The notes beneath the pieces were generated by a model. The model was not told the DNA's origin, did no database searches, and saw only the letters and a program-made list of their open reading frames with translations. Positions 26,359-35,136 of a stretch of 64,000 nt of DNA are shown here, one piece after another; the stretch's first letter is position 1; each line of letters begins with the position of its first letter. Origin of the DNA: Zestomonas insulae (lineage in GTDB: Bacteria; Pseudomonadota; Gammaproteobacteria; Pseudomonadales; Pseudomonadaceae). Location of the stretch: positions 248,001-312,000 of the forward strand of contig NZ_JAFEUP010000005.1 of NCBI RefSeq assembly GCF_016901015.1. Reading direction: 5' to 3'. Position numbers and translations under genes: made by a program.

Positions 26359-27024
26359 TTACAGCACTTGGCCACTAACCTGCGAGTGGCCAACCAGTTC
26401 CAGCAACAATTCGTCGTCTTTGCGCAACGGGCCGACGCCGACCGGGGTGCCGGTGGAAATCACGTCGCCGGGCTGCAGGCTGAAGTGTCCGGCGATGTGC
26501 TGGATCACCGGAATGATCGGGTTGAGCATGTCGCGACTGTTGCCGTCCTGACGCACTTCGCCGTTGATGGTCAGGCGAATGCCGATGTCGGTGAGGTCCT
26601 CAAAGGCATCGCCCGGCACGAACGGCGCCAGCACGTAGGCGCCGTCGAAGCACTTCGACACTTCCCACGGCCAGCCCTTGGCCTTGAGGCCGTCCTGCAC
26701 GTCGCGCAGGGTCAGGTCGAGCGACGGGGCGAAGCCGGAGATGGCGTCACGCACTTCCTCGACGCTCGGCTGGCGCGACAGCGGCTTGCCGATCAGCACG
26801 GCGATCTCCGCCTCGAAGTGCACCGCGCCGCGGTCGTGGGGAATGGCGAAGCCGCCGTCCATCGGCACCGTGCAGCTGCCCGGCTTGATGAACAGCAGCG
26901 GCTCGGTCGGCACCGGGTTGTTCAGCTCGCGCGCATGTTCGGCGTAATTGCGGCCGACGCAGACCACCTTGCCCAGCGGGAAGTGGATCGGCGTGCCGTC
27001 GACGTAGCGGTGCTGGTAACTCAT
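26359..27024 (-). CDS. Fumarylacetoacetate hydrolase (FAH) family protein
   Basis: A 221-residue FAH-fold protein. The metal site is seen in HFEAEIAVLIGK and the phosphate/substrate loop in PVGVGPLRKDDELLLE; IGRNYxxHxxEL-type N-terminal motif reads VCVGRNYAEHARELNN. Relatives act as acylpyruvase or oxaloacetate decarboxylase. Start 27024 has AGGAG 8 nt upstream. It lies 82 bp downstream of the D-2-hydroxyglutarate dehydrogenase gene on the same strand and probably shares its transcript. Exact substrate unknown. Confidence 0.85.
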   Translation of the reverse strand: MSYQHRYVDGTPIHFPLGKVVCVGRNYAEHARELNNPVPTEPLLFIKPGSCTVPMDGGFAIPHDRGAVHFEAEIAVLIGKPLSRQPSVEEVRDAISGFAPSLDLTLRDVQDGLKAKGWPWEVSKCFDGAYVLAPFVPGDAFEDLTDIGIRLTINGEVRQDGNSRDMLNPIIPVIQHIAGHFSLQPGDVISTGTPVGVGPLRKDDELLLELVGHSQVSGQVL

Positions 27025-27106
27025 GGGGCGACTCCTGAAGGGCGGACGCCAACAGTAGCGGAGCCCGCCCCGGGTTGATATTGGGGATAACCCCAATCGG
27101 GTGGAT

Positions 27107-28501
27107 TCAGACCGGGAAGATCTTGCCGGGGTTCATGATGCCGTTGGGATCGAACACCGCCTTGATCGCCTTCATGTAGCCGATCTCGGCTTCCGAGCGG
27201 CTGTAGTGCAGGTAATCGCGCTTGGTCATGCCGACACCGTGCTCGGCACTGATCGAGCCGTTGTACTTCTGCACGGTCTCGAACACCCACTTGTTGACGA
27301 TCGCGCACTTGGCGAAGAACTCGTCCTTGGACAGGTTCTCCGGCTTGAGGATGTTCAGGTGCAGGTTGCCGTCGCCGATGTGGCCGAACCAGATCACTTC
27401 GAAGTCCGGGTAGTTGGCCGCGACGATCGCATCGATGTCGTGGAGGAACGCCGGCACCTGGCCGACAGTCACCGAGATGTCGTTCTTGTACGGCGTCCAG
27501 TGGCTGATGGTCTCGGAGATGTACTCGCGCAGCTTCCACAGGTTTTCCAGCTGCTGCTGGCTCTGGCTCATCACGCCGTCCAGCACCCAGCCCTGCTCGA
27601 CGCAGTGCTCGAAGGTCGCCAGCGCCTCGTTGGCAACTTCCTCGGTGGTCGCCTCGAACTCCAGCAGCGCGTAGAACGGGCAGTCGGTGTCGAACGCCGG
27701 CGGCACGTCACCGCGCGCCATGATCTTGGCCAGTGCCTTGTCGGAGAAGAACTCGAAGGCGGTCAGGTCGAGCTTGTTCTGGAAGGCATGCAGCACCGGC
27801 ATGATCGAGTCGAAGTCCGCGGTACCAAGGACCATCGCGGTGAGGTTCTTCGGCGCGCGCTCGAGGCGCATGGTCGCTTCGACCACAAACCCTAGCGTCC
27901 CCTCGGCGCCGATAAACAGCTGGCGCAGGTCGTAGCCGGTGGCGTTCTTGATCAGGTCGCGGTTCAGCTCGAGCAGCTCGCCGGTGCCGGTGACCACTTT
28001 CAGGCCGGCCACCCAGTTACGGGTCATGCCGTAGCGAATCACCTTGATCCCGCCGGCATTGGTGCCGATGTTACCACCCAGCTGGCTGGAACCGCTGGAG
28101 GCGAAGTCGACCGGGTAATACAGGCCCTTGTCCTCGGCGAACAGCTGCAGCTGCTTGGTCACCACGCCCGGCTGGCACACCGCGGTGCGGTCGTACTCGT
28201 TGAAGGCGAGGATCTGGTTCATGTAGTCGAAAGCCACCACCACTTCGCCGTTGGCCGCCACCGCCGCGGCGGACAGCCCGGTGCGGCCGCCGGACGGCAC
28301 CAGGGCGATGCCGTGCTCATTGGCCCAGCGCACGATGGCCTGCACCTGCTCGGTGGTCTTGGGGAACACGATGGCCAGCGGCGCCGGGGCGAAATGCTTG
28401 GTCCAATCCTTGCCGTAGGCGTTCAGGGAATCGGCATCGGTCAGGACCTTGCCGGGGTCGACCAGGGTCTTCAGCACTTCGATCTGGGCAGCGTGGGTCA
28501 T
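27107..28501 (-). CDS. FAD-binding oxidoreductase, D-2-hydroxyglutarate dehydrogenase type
   Basis: A 464-residue FAD-linked oxidase with a PCMH FAD-binding domain (VPSGGRTGLSAAAV and NIGTNAGGIKVIRYGMTRNWV) and a C-terminal FAD-oxidase domain ending in SAEHGVGMTKRDYL. Enzymes of this type in Pseudomonas oxidise D-2-hydroxyglutarate to 2-oxoglutarate. SerA makes that compound as a side product, and recycling it drives serine synthesis. The gene is divergent from serA, which supports this role. Start 28501 is chosen by length; 28525 is an alternative with a plausible ribosome site. Confidence 0.85.
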   Translation of the reverse strand: MTHAAQIEVLKTLVDPGKVLTDADSLNAYGKDWTKHFAPAPLAIVFPKTTEQVQAIVRWANEHGIALVPSGGRTGLSAAAVAANGEVVVAFDYMNQILAFNEYDRTAVCQPGVVTKQLQLFAEDKGLYYPVDFASSGSSQLGGNIGTNAGGIKVIRYGMTRNWVAGLKVVTGTGELLELNRDLIKNATGYDLRQLFIGAEGTLGFVVEATMRLERAPKNLTAMVLGTADFDSIMPVLHAFQNKLDLTAFEFFSDKALAKIMARGDVPPAFDTDCPFYALLEFEATTEEVANEALATFEHCVEQGWVLDGVMSQSQQQLENLWKLREYISETISHWTPYKNDISVTVGQVPAFLHDIDAIVAANYPDFEVIWFGHIGDGNLHLNILKPENLSKDEFFAKCAIVNKWVFETVQKYNGSISAEHGVGMTKRDYLHYSRSEAEIGYMKAIKAVFDPNGIMNPGKIFPV

Positions 28502-28575
28502 CGGCGCAACTCTCAAACGATTCATGGTCACCCTGAGCACGCTTCATCGGCCAGGGGTGGGTGTTTCGCGGGGTC

Positions 28576-28591
28576 CGTATGCTAGCATACG
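28576..28591. promoter_or_regulatory. 16-bp perfect palindrome in divergent serA control region
   Basis: CGTATGCTAGCATACG is a perfect palindrome in the 182-bp gap between the D-2-hydroxyglutarate dehydrogenase gene and serA, flanked by G-runs on the left and C-runs on the right. It is a good candidate operator serving both genes. The regulator is not identifiable from this window. Confidence 0.5.
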
Positions 28592-28683
28592 CCCCCCATG
28601 AATCGTGCTCCGGCGCTGATTAGCGGGGCCCGCAGCAGCGCTGCCCCACTCCGATTTTTCTTCCAGGATTCACAGGTACTCCG

Positions 28684-29913
28684 ATGAGCAAGACCTCTCT
28701 CGACAAGAGCAAGATCAAGTTCCTTCTGCTGGAAGGTGTCCACCAGAACGCCGTGGACACTCTGAAAGCCGCTGGCTACAGCAATATCGAGTACCTCAAG
28801 GGCGCGCTGTCCGACGACGAGCTGAAGGAAAAGATCGCCGACGTGCACTTCATCGGCATCCGCTCGCGCACCCAGCTGACCGAGGAAGTGTTCGACGCGG
28901 CGAAGAAGCTGATCGCGGTCGGCTGCTTCTGCATCGGCACCAACCAGGTCAACCTCAACGCCGCCCGCGAACGCGGCATCGCGGTGTTCAACGCGCCGTA
29001 CTCGAACACCCGCTCGGTGGCCGAGCTGGTGCTCGCCGAAGCCATCCTGCTGCTGCGCGGCATCCCCGAGAAGAACGCCTCCTGCCACCGCGGCGGCTGG
29101 ATCAAGTCGGCGGCCAACTCCTTCGAGATCCGCGGCAAGAAGCTCGGCATCGTCGGCTACGGCTCGATCGGCACCCAGCTGTCGGTACTCGCCGAAGCGC
29201 TTGGCATGCAGGTGTACTTCTACGACGTGGTGACCAAACTGCCGCTGGGCAACGCCACCCAGGTCGGCAACCTGCACGAGCTGCTCGGCATGGCCGACAT
29301 CGTCTCGCTGCACGTGCCGGAGCTGCCGTCCACCCAGTGGATGATCGGCGAGAAGGAAATCCGCGCGATGAAGAAGGGCGGCATCCTGATCAACGCCGCG
29401 CGCGGCACCGTGGTCGAGCTGGATCACCTGGCCGACGCGATCAAGGACGAGCACCTGATCGGCGCGGCGATCGACGTGTTCCCGGTCGAGCCGAAGTCCA
29501 ACGACGAAGAGTTCGAAAGCCCGCTGCGTGGCCTGGATCGCGTGATCCTCACCCCGCACATCGGTGGCTCGACCGCCGAAGCACAGGCCAACATTGGCCT
29601 GGAAGTCGCCGAGAAGCTGGTCAAGTACAGCGACAACGGCACCTCGGTGTCGTCGGTCAACTTCCCCGAAGTGGCCCTGCCGGCGCACCCGGGCAAGCAC
29701 CGCCTGCTGCACATCCACGAGAACATCCCGGGCGTGATGAGCGAGATCAACAAGGTGTTCGCCGAGAACGGCATCAACATCTCCGGCCAGTACCTGCAGA
29801 CCAACGACAAGGTCGGCTACGTGGTGATCGACGTCGACGCCGAATACTCCGACCTGGCCCTGGAGAAGATTCAGCACGTCAAAGGCACCATCCGCAGCCG
29901 CGTGCTGTTCTAA
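28684..29913 (+). CDS. serA: D-3-phosphoglycerate dehydrogenase
   Basis: A 409-residue NAD-dependent enzyme for the first step of serine synthesis. The nucleotide-binding loop is KLGIVGYGSIGTQ (about 153-165), the catalytic Arg is in GIRSRTQLTEEV, and TPHIGGSTAEAQ holds the catalytic His. A C-terminal ACT domain (about 335-409, with HIHENIPGVMSEIN) provides serine feedback. It has the short E. coli-type layout, which is known to reduce 2-oxoglutarate to D-2-hydroxyglutarate. Confidence 0.97.
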   Translation: MSKTSLDKSKIKFLLLEGVHQNAVDTLKAAGYSNIEYLKGALSDDELKEKIADVHFIGIRSRTQLTEEVFDAAKKLIAVGCFCIGTNQVNLNAARERGIAVFNAPYSNTRSVAELVLAEAILLLRGIPEKNASCHRGGWIKSAANSFEIRGKKLGIVGYGSIGTQLSVLAEALGMQVYFYDVVTKLPLGNATQVGNLHELLGMADIVSLHVPELPSTQWMIGEKEIRAMKKGGILINAARGTVVELDHLADAIKDEHLIGAAIDVFPVEPKSNDEEFESPLRGLDRVILTPHIGGSTAEAQANIGLEVAEKLVKYSDNGTSVSSVNFPEVALPAHPGKHRLLHIHENIPGVMSEINKVFAENGINISGQYLQTNDKVGYVVIDVDAEYSDLALEKIQHVKGTIRSRVLF

Positions 29914-29929
29914 GCGCAACGCGGGCATG

Positions 29930-29957
29930 AAAAAGGGAGGCTTCGGCCTCCCTTTTT
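29930..29957. terminator. Bidirectional rho-independent terminator
   Basis: AAAAAGGGAGG, loop CTTCGG, then CCTCCCTTTTT forms an 11-bp stem with A/T tracts on both sides. It lies 17 nt after the serA stop and just after the convergent DUF4399 gene, so it can end both transcripts. Confidence 0.92.
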
Positions 29958-29981
29958 CGTTGCTGCGGTTGCTCCTACGGC

Positions 29982-30416
29982 TTATTTCACCGTGACGGTG
30001 ATCTTCTTGGAAATCACCGGCGGGTCCAGCGGCACGTGGTTCTTGTCGCCGACCAGCAGCTGCAGGGTGTGCTCGCCCGGCGGCAGGGTCAGCTCGGTCT
30101 CGGTCTGGCCCTTGCCGAAGTGGCGGATCTTGTCGGTCATCGGCAGCGGCAGGCTCATCGCCGGCGCTTCCGTCAGGTCGATCAGCAGGTGGTGGTGACC
30201 GGTCGCCGGGGCGTCGATGCCGGCCGGGGCCACGCCCATGCCCTTGAGGCCGAACTTGACGGTGAAGGTCTGGCCGACCACCGCGCCGTCGGCCGGCTCG
30301 ATGAAGTACACCTGAGCCTCCTTCGGTGCGGCGGTGCGCGGCGTTTCGGCGTGCACCGCAGCGGCGGCGCCGAACAGCGCGGCGGCCAGGCCCAGGGAAG
30401 ACAGAAGACGCGACAT
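29982..30416 (-). CDS. DUF4399 domain-containing periplasmic protein
   Basis: A 144-residue exported protein with signal peptide (about 1-23, ending VHA) and a DUF4399 domain. Visible features are VYFIEPADGAVV, the His cluster ATGHHHLLID and GKGQTETELTLPPGEHTLQLL. The clustered histidines suggest metal binding, but no function is established. AAGGAG precedes the ATG at 30416. Confidence 0.88.
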   Translation of the reverse strand: MSRLLSSLGLAAALFGAAAAVHAETPRTAAPKEAQVYFIEPADGAVVGQTFTVKFGLKGMGVAPAGIDAPATGHHHLLIDLTEAPAMSLPLPMTDKIRHFGKGQTETELTLPPGEHTLQLLVGDKNHVPLDPPVISKKITVTVK

Positions 30417-30496
30417 GGTGGTGCTCCTTGCAGGGTTGATCCTGCACAGACCGGCGATCACCGCTACGGTTCCGCAAACCTGCGCGCTTGAGCGTT

Positions 30497-30994
30497 TCAG
30501 GCTGTTTCGGCGTCCAGCGCGGCGAGCGCCTGAAGCGCGGCGTCCAGTTCCTCTTCGTTGAATACCCGGACCCCGGCACGGCGCAGCAGCGCGGCGGTGA
30601 CCCCCTCGCCGGCGACCTTGCGGCCGCTGAAGCTGCCGTCGTAGTTCTCGCGATTGCCGCACGACGGGCTACGCGCCTTGAGCACGGCGATGCGGATGCC
30701 GTGCGCACGCACCAGCGCCAGCGCCTGCTCGGCGCCGGCGAGGAACGCCGCGCTGACATCGGCGCCGTCCACGGTAAGCACCGGCTGCTGACCATCGAGC
30801 ACCGCCGCGCCCTGGCCGCCGGGGATTTCCGCCGGCGGGCGTGGCGTCGACAGGCCGCCGGCGACTTCCGGACACAGCGCGACCACCCGCCCCTGCGCCT
30901 GCCACAGGCTCAGCGGGTCGAACGGCCCGTGCGCGCCTCCGTCATAGCGCACCGGATGGCCGAGCAGGCAGCGACTGACCAGGATCTTCTGCAT
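30497..30994 (-). CDS. DUF523 protein, possible Fe-S desulfidase (TudS-like)
   Basis: A 165-residue DUF523 protein. Three conserved cysteines are visible: Cys9 (SRCLLG), Cys41 (ALCPEVAGGL) and Cys112 (SPSCGNREN). In the characterised thiouracil desulfidase TudS, a DUF523 protein, three cysteines hold a [4Fe-4S] cluster that removes sulfur from thiolated substrates, so a similar chemistry is plausible. It is 80 bp upstream of the DUF4399 gene on the same strand. Substrate unknown. Confidence 0.82.
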   Translation of the reverse strand: MQKILVSRCLLGHPVRYDGGAHGPFDPLSLWQAQGRVVALCPEVAGGLSTPRPPAEIPGGQGAAVLDGQQPVLTVDGADVSAAFLAGAEQALALVRAHGIRIAVLKARSPSCGNRENYDGSFSGRKVAGEGVTAALLRRAGVRVFNEEELDAALQALAALDAETA

Positions 30995-31213
30995 CGCGTT
31001 TCCTCATGCTGGCGGAGTCACCCGCCGTAACAGTCTGCCGCCGGGCACGCCCACCGAAGGTAGGGTCGCTGTCGATTGGCGCACAACGGGCCGCCGCTGC
31101 GCCGCGCGGGCGGCCCATCCTTCGACGGGAAGCGCGGGCCGGCGCTGGCCAGCTCACCCGGCGCGACCCAGACTGCGCCCCACTCCCGCGAAGACGCGAA
31201 GGAAACGCCCGTC

Positions 31214-31756
31214 ATGCCCAGCATACTCCAGCTCCGCCCCCTGCTCGCCGGCCTTGCCCTGCTGTGCGCCGGCCCCGGCCAAGCCGCCCTGCTCGACCTC
31301 GACAACCAGACCCTCAGCGAGGTTAGCGGCCAGGCCGGCATCAGCATTCGCGTCGACCTGCAGGCGCAGATCCGCCAGTTGCGCTGGGACGACGATGGCG
31401 GCAGCGTCTCGCTGCGCAACGTGAAGATCGACAACGGCTGCGTCAGCCCCGGCGACTGCCCGGCGGCGATCGCCTTCGGCCCGGCGCAGCTCGGCCTCAG
31501 TCTGCCGTTCCTCGGCATCAACGTGCCGACCCTGCAGGTCGACGTGGTCACCGCCGGCAATGGCCAGAAGCAGCTGCAACTGACCCTGCCCGACCTGACC
31601 ACGATCAACCAGCAGCTGGTGCAGGGCGGCCTCGACCCCGTGCGCATCCGCGTGCGCCTGCAGGGCGACATGTACGTCGGCGAAAGCCGGCTGGGCACCC
31701 TGGCGATCCGCGACATCAACGACCTGCGCGGCACTATCAAGGTCTGGGGGCACTGA
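31214..31756 (+). CDS. Exported DUF6160-like protein
   Basis: A 180-residue exported protein with a signal peptide of about 24 residues (ends GQA), followed at once by the LDLDNQTLSEVSGQAGISI motif seen near the N-terminus of Pseudomonas and Acinetobacter surface or pilus-associated proteins (DUF6160/FilA type). The rest is beta-rich (RNVKIDNGCVSPGDC with two Cys). Start 31214 is chosen for the signal peptide; longer in-frame starts are polar. No function assigned. Confidence 0.65.
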   Translation: MPSILQLRPLLAGLALLCAGPGQAALLDLDNQTLSEVSGQAGISIRVDLQAQIRQLRWDDDGGSVSLRNVKIDNGCVSPGDCPAAIAFGPAQLGLSLPFLGINVPTLQVDVVTAGNGQKQLQLTLPDLTTINQQLVQGGLDPVRIRVRLQGDMYVGESRLGTLAIRDINDLRGTIKVWGH

Positions 31757-31953
31757 GAGCCCGCCCCAAGGCTGCTGCGCGTCGGCCATGCTGCGTTGCA
31801 GTCGGGCTCAGATGCTCATTTACAGCTCGTAAAGTGCGCGTCTTCGCCCGATTTACTCGCTGGCGCTCACCCTTCGGGCCAGCCTACGGCTGTTACTCCC
31901 GTTGGTCGTTGCGCCTTGCCTGGCTCTAGCTCGCAAGCCTTTGAACAGGCTCT
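31756..31953. repeat. MITE-like intergenic repeat with AGAGCC/GGCTCT ends
   Basis: A 198-bp block of less GC-rich sequence fills the gap between two converging genes. Its ends carry the short inverted pair AGAGCC (31756-31761) and GGCTCT (31948-31953), and it contains CGTCTTCGCCCGATTT and GTTGCGCCTTGCCTGGCTC segments that I recall as dispersed in Pseudomonas genomes. No coding signal is evident. No target-site duplication is clear. Mobility is inferred, and only one copy is in this window. Confidence 0.5.
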
Positions 31954-31956
31954 GAG

Positions 31957-32580
31957 CTACAGCGCGCGGCGGCGGAACCAGCCGGCCAGCGACAGGCGCT
32001 CGCGGCTCGCCGGCAGCACCTCGTGGGGTAGCTCGGCGGAGAGGAACAGCACCAGGCTGCCACCCAGCGGCGGAATATCCAGCGCCCGCTCGGCCGCACC
32101 GTCGGCGAGGTGCAGGCGCAGCGCGCCGCCGTCGCCCGCCTGCCACTCATCGTTGAGGTAGACCAGTGCCGACACCACGCGACGGTCGTCGTCGCGGAAG
32201 CGATCGACATGCCGCTGGTAGAACGCCCCCGGCGGGTAGCAGGCGAAATGGCTCTCGAAATCCGCCAGGCCGAGGTACAGGCCCTCGTTGAGCGCCTGGC
32301 GCAGCCCGTCCATCAGCGCCAGATAGCGATCGCAGACCGCCGTCTGGCCCGCCTCCAGCCACTGGATGCGGTCACCGCGTACCCCTTCGCGCACCTGCTG
32401 GCTGCCGCCGCGACCGACCGCGGCCGGGGTCAGGGCGCCCTGCTGCGCGCGCTGGCGGCACTCTTCGGCCAGTTGCCGGGTCAGATCGTCAGGCAGGAAC
32501 GCGGCCTGGCGCGACCAGCCTTGCTGGGCGAGGTCATCGACAATGCGGGATAACAGGGTGGGATCGGCGAGTGCGGACAT
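31957..32580 (-). CDS. 2-oxoglutarate/Fe(II) dioxygenase, prolyl-4-hydroxylase-like
   Basis: A 207-residue P4Hc-type dioxygenase. The iron triad is His124 and Asp126 (FYQRHVDRF) with His186 (ELPHEVLP), and a 2-oxoglutarate-binding Arg follows at 193 or 195. YLNDEWQAGDGGALRLH is the typical sheet after the HxD motif. Start 32580 (MSALADPTLL) is chosen as the conserved one. Bacterial members hydroxylate protein residues such as prolines of EF-Tu in Pseudomonas; the target here is not shown. Confidence 0.87.
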   Translation of the reverse strand: MSALADPTLLSRIVDDLAQQGWSRQAAFLPDDLTRQLAEECRQRAQQGALTPAAVGRGGSQQVREGVRGDRIQWLEAGQTAVCDRYLALMDGLRQALNEGLYLGLADFESHFACYPPGAFYQRHVDRFRDDDRRVVSALVYLNDEWQAGDGGALRLHLADGAAERALDIPPLGGSLVLFLSAELPHEVLPASRERLSLAGWFRRRAL

Positions 32581-32666
32581 GCCGGCGATTCTACCAGCGG
32601 CCGACGCGCTCCTCGACAAGCCGCCGCGACGCCGCAAAAATAGCCGCCTGCCTGACAGGAGTCCTT

Positions 32667-33431
32667 ATGCGCGCCCTTATCGCTTGTGTGTTGCTGCTTC
32701 TCAGCCTGCCCGGTCGGGCCGACGACCATTCCCAGCTGTACCAGGCGGCGGGCTGGCCGGAGCAGCGCGCGCATTTCAGCGCGGCTCTGCAGGCAGCCCA
32801 GCAGCGCTACCGCGCCAGCCTGCCGCCGGCGGTGTACCAGGCGCTGGTCGACAACAGTAACCAGCGCTTCGCCGCCCAGGCCATGGACCAGCGCGCCCAG
32901 GCTGCGCTGCGCCAACTGGCCAACCCGCAGCCGGCGCTGCAGTTCTTCCAGTCGCCGCTGGGCCGCAAGGTCATCGCCGCCGAGGTCAAGGCGACCAGCC
33001 GCGAGGAGCTGCTGAAGAACGCCAATGGCCTGCCGCGCACCCAGGCCGACGCCACCCGCCGCCTGCTGATCAACCACCTGGCGCAAGCGCTGCCGGCCCG
33101 CGAAGCCGGCGCCGAGGTGAGCCTGGCGCTGGCCGGGGTGGCCGCCGACAGCCTCAGCCAGATGATTCCCGGCCTGCTCGGCGGCGACCAGGCGCAGGGC
33201 ATGCTCAACAGCCAGCGCGAGCGGCTGATGCAGCAGATCGGCGGCGACCTCGACAACACCCTGCTGTATGTCTACCGCGAGCTGTCCGATCCGGAACTGG
33301 AGGAGTTCGCCAGCTTCGCCGAGTCGGCCGACGGTAAGGCCTACTACCAGGCGGCGCTAGCCGCCGTGCGCGCCGGCCTGGCGGTCGGCCAGAGCAGCAG
33401 CAACCTGGCCCCGGCGCAGCCGAGCATCTGA
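32667..33431 (+). CDS. DUF2059 domain-containing exported protein
   Basis: A 254-residue exported protein with a signal peptide of about 17 residues (ends GRA). It is helical and Ala/Gln-rich with the DUF2059 pattern near the C-terminus (ELSDPELEEFASFAESADGKAYYQA, of which DPELEEFASFAES is most typical). AGGAG lies 5 nt before the ATG at 32667. It diverges from the dioxygenase gene. Function unknown. Confidence 0.82.
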   Translation: MRALIACVLLLLSLPGRADDHSQLYQAAGWPEQRAHFSAALQAAQQRYRASLPPAVYQALVDNSNQRFAAQAMDQRAQAALRQLANPQPALQFFQSPLGRKVIAAEVKATSREELLKNANGLPRTQADATRRLLINHLAQALPAREAGAEVSLALAGVAADSLSQMIPGLLGGDQAQGMLNSQRERLMQQIGGDLDNTLLYVYRELSDPELEEFASFAESADGKAYYQAALAAVRAGLAVGQSSSNLAPAQPSI

Positions 33432-33438
33432 GCGCCGT

Positions 33439-34377
33439 TTAGGCCAGCCGGGCGCTGAAGAAGTCCAGGTAGCGCTGGCGCAGCGCAGCGCTTTCATTCG
33501 CCAGGTGATGGCGCGCGCCAGGCAGCATCAGCGTCTCGGTGCCGGCGAACTTGGCGCCGAGCACGCCGAGGTTGTGCCGCCAGTCCACCGTCATGTCCGC
33601 ATCACCCTGCACGATCAGCGGCCGCCGCGCGCTCGGCGGCGCCGCCTCGATGGCCGGCACCCAACGCGCCAGCGCGCCGACCCAGGCGGTCGGCAGCACC
33701 AGTGGCTGCAGCGGGTCGCGCTGCAGGAAGGCGAGGAACGCCGGATCGTTGGAATTCTCGCTGAAGCGCCGCGGAATGCTGCTGACGAACGGCTGCAGCA
33801 GGCGGTAGCTGAGTTTCGACCAGGCCCAGGCGCGCGGCCGCACCAGCGGCGCCAGCAGCAGCGTCTCGCCGATCTCCGCGCGCACCGTGCCGCGCAGCAG
33901 GTAGTCGATGAGGATCGCCCCGCCGGTGCTCTGCCCGCACAGGTGCCAGGGGGTCGGCAGGCCGAGCGCCGCGGCCTCGCCGAACAGGCAGTGGAGCACC
34001 GCCTGGTAGTCGGCGAAGTCACCGATGCTGGCCCGCTCGCCGCTGGACAGGCCGTGGCCCGGCAGGTCGCAGGCGAGCACCGCGAAGCCCTGCGCGAGCG
34101 CCCAGGCGATCAGGTGGCGGTACAGGCCGACGTGGTCGTAGTAGCCATGCTGCAGCAGCAGCGTGCCGCGCGGCTGCGCCGGCCACCAGGCCTGGGCGAC
34201 GATCTGGAAGCCGGCCGCCGGAAACACCCCCATGCGGCCGTGCACGCCGGCGAACTCAAGGCCGTAGAAGGCGCGGTAGGCGGCCAGCTGCGGTGCTTCG
34301 GCGGCGGCTTCGGCCAGCGGGCGCAGGTGGGCGCGCAACAGATCGGGCTGGAAACGCTCGGGCATGGACTCGGACAT
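33439..34377 (-). CDS. Alpha/beta hydrolase, serine aminopeptidase/monoacylglycerol lipase type
   Basis: A 312-residue alpha/beta hydrolase. HGYYDHVGLYRHLIAW near residues 77-92 is the oxyanion-loop region, LACDLPGHGLSSG follows, and the nucleophile elbow is CGQSTGGA with Ser150. A late Asp (GDADMTVDW) and His (GARHHLANE) complete the triad. No signal peptide, so cytoplasmic. Relatives hydrolyse monoacylglycerols or lysophospholipids; substrate here unknown. Start could also be 12 nt later. Confidence 0.87.
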   Translation of the reverse strand: MSESMPERFQPDLLRAHLRPLAEAAAEAPQLAAYRAFYGLEFAGVHGRMGVFPAAGFQIVAQAWWPAQPRGTLLLQHGYYDHVGLYRHLIAWALAQGFAVLACDLPGHGLSSGERASIGDFADYQAVLHCLFGEAAALGLPTPWHLCGQSTGGAILIDYLLRGTVRAEIGETLLLAPLVRPRAWAWSKLSYRLLQPFVSSIPRRFSENSNDPAFLAFLQRDPLQPLVLPTAWVGALARWVPAIEAAPPSARRPLIVQGDADMTVDWRHNLGVLGAKFAGTETLMLPGARHHLANESAALRQRYLDFFSARLA

Positions 34378-34468
34378 CGCTGAAGGGACTGACTGACGGG
34401 CGGCTGCCGATATTCAGCTGCGCGGCGCGGCATGGCAAGCTATGCGCCCCGCTGCCGACCGATCCGCC

Positions 34469-35044
34469 ATGTCCCCGTCCCGTCGCAAGACCCTGCTCGC
34501 CGGCCTGTTGCTGCTGCTCGGCCTGGCCGCCGCGCTCGCCGCCGTGCGCTGGTACGAGGGCCGCTACCTGCGCCCGTTCGCCGCCCAGACCCAGCTGTTC
34601 GACGGCACCCAGCTGCAGCTGCCGGCCGCGCTGCGCGGCGCCGGGCCGATCCGCGTGGTGCATTTCTGGGACCCGGCCTGCCCGTGCAACGTCGGCAACC
34701 AGCAGCACCTCGCCGAGCTGCTGGCGCGCTTCGCGCCGCAGGGGGTGAAGTTCTATGCGCTGCAAAAGCCCGGCAGCCACGGCCAGCTACCGCCGACCCT
34801 GAGCGCCATAGAAGCGCTGCCGGCGCTGCCCGGCAGTGCGCAGCTGCCGGCCAGCCCGGCGGTGGGCATCTGGGACGCGCAAGGCCGCCTGGCCTACTTC
34901 GGCCCCTACAGCGAAGGCGCCAGCTGCACCTCGAGCAACAGCTTCATCGAGCCGATCCTCGAAGCGCTGGCCGCCGGCCGTACGGTCAACGCCAGCAACA
35001 CTCTGGCGGTCGGCTGCTTCTGCGCCTGGGCGCAACCCGACTAA
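34469..35044 (+). CDS. DUF6436 thioredoxin-like membrane-anchored protein
   Basis: A 191-residue protein with an N-terminal membrane helix (about 8-26) and a thioredoxin-like periplasmic domain. The active-site position reads DPACPCNVGN with Cys71-Pro-Cys73, an unusual CxC rather than CxxC redox pair, and two more Cys occur near the C-terminus (VGCFCAWAQ). This points to a periplasmic thiol or metal role. ATG at 34469 is chosen; 34442 is in frame too. Confidence 0.72.
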   Translation: MSPSRRKTLLAGLLLLLGLAAALAAVRWYEGRYLRPFAAQTQLFDGTQLQLPAALRGAGPIRVVHFWDPACPCNVGNQQHLAELLARFAPQGVKFYALQKPGSHGQLPPTLSAIEALPALPGSAQLPASPAVGIWDAQGRLAYFGPYSEGASCTSSNSFIEPILEALAAGRTVNASNTLAVGCFCAWAQPD

Positions 35045-35136
35045 GCGCCGGCGCGGCTCGCCCGGCAGCCTGCACAAAGCGGTCTAGACTCCTCGCTGGG
35101 TCCAACGACGGATCCGGCCAGCCTCAAGGAGTCGCT

